Under the pieces are notes generated by a model, which saw only the letters and a program-made list of their open reading frames with translations, searched no databases and was not told the origin of the DNA. 64,000 bases of DNA from Microbulbifer variabilis. GTDB lineage: Bacteria > Pseudomonadota > Gammaproteobacteria > Pseudomonadales > Cellvibrionaceae. Both the position numbers and the translations under genes were made by a program. Shown here in pieces: positions 60,993-64,000 of the stretch (its first letter is position 1; every line of letters starts with the position of its first letter). The stretch is from assembly GCF_020524905.1 (NCBI RefSeq), contig NZ_JAIVKI010000001.1, positions 558,001-622,000 on the forward strand. Direction: 5' to 3'.

Positions 60993-62003
60993 ATGAAGAT
61001 AGGAGCGGTGGTTTTGAAGTGGACCTCGGGACTTTTGATTGGGGTGGGGCTGGTGCTGGCAGCCTGTGCACAGGAGCCCGGCCACGGCGATAATGCCGAA
61101 GCGCAAAAGTTTGTCGAATATATGGTGCAAGAGCATCAGTTTGACCGCAAAGAGATGCAGGAGCTGATGCGCAATGCCAAGCGTAAAGACTCCATCCTCA
61201 AGGCAATCAAACGCCCCGCGGAAAAGGCCAAGCCTTGGTATGAATATAAGAAGCTTTTCCTGACACCACAGAGCATTGCCGGCGGTGTGGATTTTTGGGA
61301 TAAGAATGCCGAAGCCCTGGCGGAGGCCGAGAAAAAGTACGGTGTGCCGGCTGAGGTTATCGTCGCAATTATCGGTATTGAGACCCGTTATGGTGGCAAT
61401 ATGGGCGGCTATCGGGTGCTCGATGCGCTCTCCACCCTGGCCTTCAATTACCCTCGCCGCTCGGAATTTTTTACCAAGGAGCTGGAAAACTACCTGCTCC
61501 TAACTCGTGACCAGGGTATGGACCCCCTTGCCCTGAAAGGCTCCTATGCGGGCGCCATGGGCTATGGCCAATTTATGCCCTCAAGCTATCGAGCCTATGC
61601 AGTAGATTTCAGTGGCGATGGCAAGGTGGATATCTGGGAGGACACCTCGGATGCGATTGGCAGTGTTGCCAATTACCTGGCCAGGCATGGTTGGAAGCCT
61701 GGTGAACCGGTTACCGTGTTGGCCAGTCCGCGTCCCAATGCGGATATGACGATTGTCAACGATACCTTGCAGCCCGAGTTGACTGTAGGCGAGTTGGCTG
61801 AAAAGGGTTTCAATGCGACCAGTCAGGTTGCGCCGGAGATGCCCGCGATTGTTTTCTCTCTGCAGACTGAACAGGGCAAACAATATTGGCTGGGGCTCAA
61901 CAACTTCTCCACCATTACTACCTATAATCGCAGCCGCCTGTACGCTATGGCGGTGAATGAGTTGGCTCAGGAAGTTGTCAAAGCGCGCGGCGGAAAAAGC
62001 TGA
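60993..62003 (+). CDS. mltB: Membrane-bound lytic murein transglycosylase B
   Basis: MltB cleaves peptidoglycan glycan strands to form anhydro-muropeptides. The 336-aa protein has a lipoprotein signal peptide with the lipobox LVLAAC near residue 25, so the mature protein is tied to the outer membrane. The catalytic Glu is in VIVAIIGIETRYGGNMGGYR, with SYAGAMGYGQFMPSSYRAYA and FSGDGKVDIWEDTSDAIGSV typical of family 3. It follows mrdB by 43 bp and precedes rlpA. Confidence 0.95.
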   Translation: MKIGAVVLKWTSGLLIGVGLVLAACAQEPGHGDNAEAQKFVEYMVQEHQFDRKEMQELMRNAKRKDSILKAIKRPAEKAKPWYEYKKLFLTPQSIAGGVDFWDKNAEALAEAEKKYGVPAEVIVAIIGIETRYGGNMGGYRVLDALSTLAFNYPRRSEFFTKELENYLLLTRDQGMDPLALKGSYAGAMGYGQFMPSSYRAYAVDFSGDGKVDIWEDTSDAIGSVANYLARHGWKPGEPVTVLASPRPNADMTIVNDTLQPELTVGELAEKGFNATSQVAPEMPAIVFSLQTEQGKQYWLGLNNFSTITTYNRSRLYAMAVNELAQEVVKARGGKS

Positions 62004-62151
62004 GTATTATACGAATAATCCTTGAGAAAATTTGCCAGCATTGGGGAACTAATGGCAATAGACGTAATCAAAATTTTTCTGTTTCACTGAGCAGTAATAG
62101 ATAACAACAGCTTGGAGACGGTAGCCTGAAGTTGCCGCACGCTGGGGGGGT

Positions 62152-63018
62152 ATGTTTCAACGCAATATACGGCGAGTCTTTCTACTCGCCGCTTTGTTTT
62201 TGGTCGCTTGTGGCGGCCCGCAAATCAAGCCGGCTAAACAGGACGAGCGAGATTTCGATAGCGTTAAGGATAGCGGTCCAGCTGCACCCGTGAATATGCT
62301 CGCCGCGCCGGAACCTACACCTGTGCGGGAGCCAATTGGACCAGCCGGCAATAAAACCCCCTATAGGGTCAACGGTGTTACTTATCACGTACGCACCGCC
62401 GTCAAAGGCTACAAAGAGCGGGGCAAGGCGTCCTGGTATGGCACCAAGTTTCACGGGCGGCGCACTGCCAATGGTGAAGTTTATAATATGTATGCCATGT
62501 CTGCGGCCCACAAAACCCTACCCTTGCCCAGTTATGCCAAGGTGACGAATCTGGATAATGGACGCAGCATAATTGTGCGCATCAATGACCGCGGTCCTTT
62601 TGTCCAGGGCCGAATTATCGACCTGAGCTATACCGCCGCACAGAAACTGGGCTATGTGAATAAAGGCGTTGCCCGTGTCGAGGTGGAAGCGCTGGACCCC
62701 AATACTCTGCCACCTGTCACTGAAACTCTTTTGGCCGGTGATGTCCGTGGCGGCCTGCCACAGGATGCCAGTATCCGCCTACCGGAAAATACTTTCCTGC
62801 AGGTTGGGGCTTACAGCGATCCAGCCCAGGCTGAGAAAGTCCGGGCTCGCTTGGCGGCAGCAATTGACTATCCTGTTTCTGTCAGTCCGGTTGAGCGTAG
62901 TGGCAAGCAGTTTTACCGGGTGCGCATAGGGCCGATTTCCCAGCAGCGGGCCCTGGCTAATGCGCGGGAAGCTGTGCAAAAGAATCAACTGGGAGACCCC
63001 CAAGTAGTGTATGAATAA
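62152..63018 (+). CDS. rlpA: Rare lipoprotein A, septal ring lytic transglycosylase RlpA
   Basis: RlpA is an outer-membrane lipoprotein that cleaves denuded glycan strands at the septum in Pseudomonas. The 288-aa protein has a lipobox (LFLVAC, Cys near residue 20), a double-psi beta-barrel domain (GKASWYGTKFHGRRTANGEV, NDRGPFVQGRIIDLSYTAAQ) and a C-terminal SPOR domain (LQVGAYSDPAQAEKVRARLA) that binds denuded glycans. The ATG at 62152 follows a G-run, a poor ribosome site, but the product is typical. It is followed by dacA after 377 bp. Confidence 0.95.
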   Translation: MFQRNIRRVFLLAALFLVACGGPQIKPAKQDERDFDSVKDSGPAAPVNMLAAPEPTPVREPIGPAGNKTPYRVNGVTYHVRTAVKGYKERGKASWYGTKFHGRRTANGEVYNMYAMSAAHKTLPLPSYAKVTNLDNGRSIIVRINDRGPFVQGRIIDLSYTAAQKLGYVNKGVARVEVEALDPNTLPPVTETLLAGDVRGGLPQDASIRLPENTFLQVGAYSDPAQAEKVRARLAAAIDYPVSVSPVERSGKQFYRVRIGPISQQRALANAREAVQKNQLGDPQVVYE

Positions 63019-63395
63019 GGCCATGCTTCGAAAACTGAGCGGAATGAGTGGCGAATATTTAAGTTTTTGGAGAAGCATTACTGTCATCCATAGTCAGCTG
63101 TAATTTCTACATCTGTGCTGTTTTCGCAGGATATTGAAGGGTTTTGGATAGCCAGTCTTTAATTCTAGATGGGGTACAAGGCCTTTACCCGGAAGCAAAT
63201 GACTGCTGCTGGACTCAACGGTCATAGAAATGGTCGTTCACAAAATACTGCGCACTGGCGCGAATTTTCTTGTATTTTGTATGTATTACTGGCTCGCGGT
63301 ATTTGGTGACAAACCTTTGCCGTGAATTAATCGCTTAAAATAAGTAATGGGTTAACAGCCAGCCAACGAACACGAGGATTAACGAGACTCTCATC
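63019..63395 (+). other. Gap between rlpA and dacA
   Basis: No gene or clear hairpin terminator is seen in these 377 bp. A GGATTAACGAG sequence at 63376-63386 is the likely ribosome site of dacA. The promoter of dacA should be here, but no pair of -35 and -10 boxes stood out clearly enough to name. Confidence 0.5.
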
Positions 63396-64000
63396 ATGAT
63401 CACACGGATTATCGCCTGCTCTTTTTTGTTGCTTTGTGCGGGCCTGGCCCAGGCGCAATCACTCATTCCGGCTCCGCCCCAGCTGGCAGCCACCTCATAC
63501 CTGCTTGTGGATGCCAATACCGGTCAGGTGTTGGTGGAACAGGAGGCCGATAAAGAGGTACCCCCCGCCAGCCTAACTAAAATGATGACGGCCTATGTTG
63601 TCTCCGAAGAAATGCTCAAAGGCAGCATCAAAGAAGATGACAAGGTACGTATCTCCGAGAAGGCCTGGCGCAAGGGCGGCTCGAAGATGTTCGTTAAGGT
63701 CGGAGATCAGGTGCCGGTGATGGACCTGATGCGCGGCGTTATCATCCAGTCTGGCAACGATGCCAGTATTGCCTTGGCTGAGCACGTCTCTGGTAGTGAA
63801 GAAGTTTTCGCCGAGGTGATGAACCAGCAGGCTGAGCTTCTGGGTATGGAGAATACTCATTTCGTCAATGCCACCGGTTGGCCGGCGGAGGGTCACCTGA
63901 CTACCGCTCGTGATTTAGGCATCCTGGCGCGCGCCCTGATCGCCAACCACCCCGAGCACTACGATATCTACTCGGAGAAATATTTCAGTTACTCAGGTAT
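63396..64000 (+). CDS. dacA: D-alanyl-D-alanine carboxypeptidase (PBP5/6 type), partial
   Basis: The frame opens with ATG at 63396 and runs past the window end; about 201 codons are visible. A signal peptide (FLLLCAGLAQAQS) precedes the penicillin-binding domain. The active-site SxxK is in PPASLTKMMTAYVVSEEM and the SxN motif in GVIIQSGNDASIALAEHV; the KTG motif lies beyond the window. PBP5/6 enzymes remove the terminal D-Ala of stem peptides. Its place after rlpA in the elongasome cluster is canonical. Confidence 0.94.
   Translation, partial: MITRIIACSFLLLCAGLAQAQSLIPAPPQLAATSYLLVDANTGQVLVEQEADKEVPPASLTKMMTAYVVSEEMLKGSIKEDDKVRISEKAWRKGGSKMFVKVGDQVPVMDLMRGVIIQSGNDASIALAEHVSGSEEVFAEVMNQQAELLGMENTHFVNATGWPAEGHLTTARDLGILARALIANHPEHYDIYSEKYFSYSG

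Noticed and set aside
1..64000. CRISPR arrays, insertion sequences, prophage or tRNA genes
   Set aside because: No regularly spaced repeats, transposase or integrase genes, or cloverleaf-like sequences were recognised by reading; a tRNA or HMM scan was not possible here.

Overview
The window reads as chromosome of a free-living, moderately GC-rich gammaproteobacterium. Gene orders shared with Pseudomonas (nusA-infB-rbfA-truB-rpsO-pnp; dksA-gluQ-cbrA-cbrB-pcnB-folK-panB; proA-nadD-rsfS-rlmH-mrdA-mrdB-mltB-rlpA-dacA) combined with secreted nuclease and phosphodiesterase genes and an apparent PPi-dependent phosphofructokinase point to a marine Cellvibrionales/Microbulbifer-like bacterium. That placement is an inference from gene content, not a computed phylogeny. 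No tRNA, rRNA, CRISPR array, insertion sequence or prophage was recognised.

Layout. 1-7.5 kb: translation and RNA-decay genes (end of nusA, infB, rbfA, truB, rpsO, pnp) with intrinsic terminators between units. 7.6-9.8 kb: a membrane protein overlapping a GFA-family enzyme, then a ZntB-type transporter. 9.8-12.6 kb: two AT-rich, probably acquired minus-strand genes (a flavin oxidoreductase carrying a ferredoxin-like Cys motif and a secreted phosphodiesterase). 13.0-24.4 kb: a long minus-strand block, dksA, gluQ, a 58-aa cbrX-like ORF, cbrA, cbrB, a CrcZ-like RNA locus, pcnB, folK, a deoxynucleoside kinase, panB and a thioesterase. 24.6-31.6 kb: sfsA, a Rieske protein, an HtrA protease, htpX, a TfoX-C protein, an M15 peptidase, cysE and ppa. 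31.7-36.5 kb: a glutamine-synthetase-like ligase, aldehyde dehydrogenase and iron alcohol dehydrogenase set. 36.5-48.4 kb: accessory genes, including msrA, a hydrolase pseudogene broken by an in-frame stop, a MocR regulator facing a flavin-oxidase-like gene, an ExeM/NucH-type extracellular nuclease and pfp. 48.6-53.7 kb: mpl, ubiX, a SelW-like protein and an RND/MMPL exporter. 53.8-64 kb: ppiC, a LON-domain protein, proA, nadD, rsfS, rlmH and the cell-shape cluster mrdA-mrdB-mltB-rlpA-dacA, the last running off the window.

The most interesting locus is between cbrB and pcnB (about 17.6-18.2 kb, minus strand). There is no convincing gene in it, but it holds in order four TGTTAC/GTAACA half-sites, a perfect IHF consensus, a near-ideal sigma-54 -24/-12 promoter, and about 330 nt of transcript rich in AAYAAYAA (CA) motifs. 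This is the architecture of Pseudomonas crcZ, the sRNA that CbrB activates and that sequesters Hfq/Crc to relieve carbon catabolite repression. The sequence therefore predicts a complete CbrX-CbrA-CbrB-CrcZ carbon-control module outside Pseudomonas.
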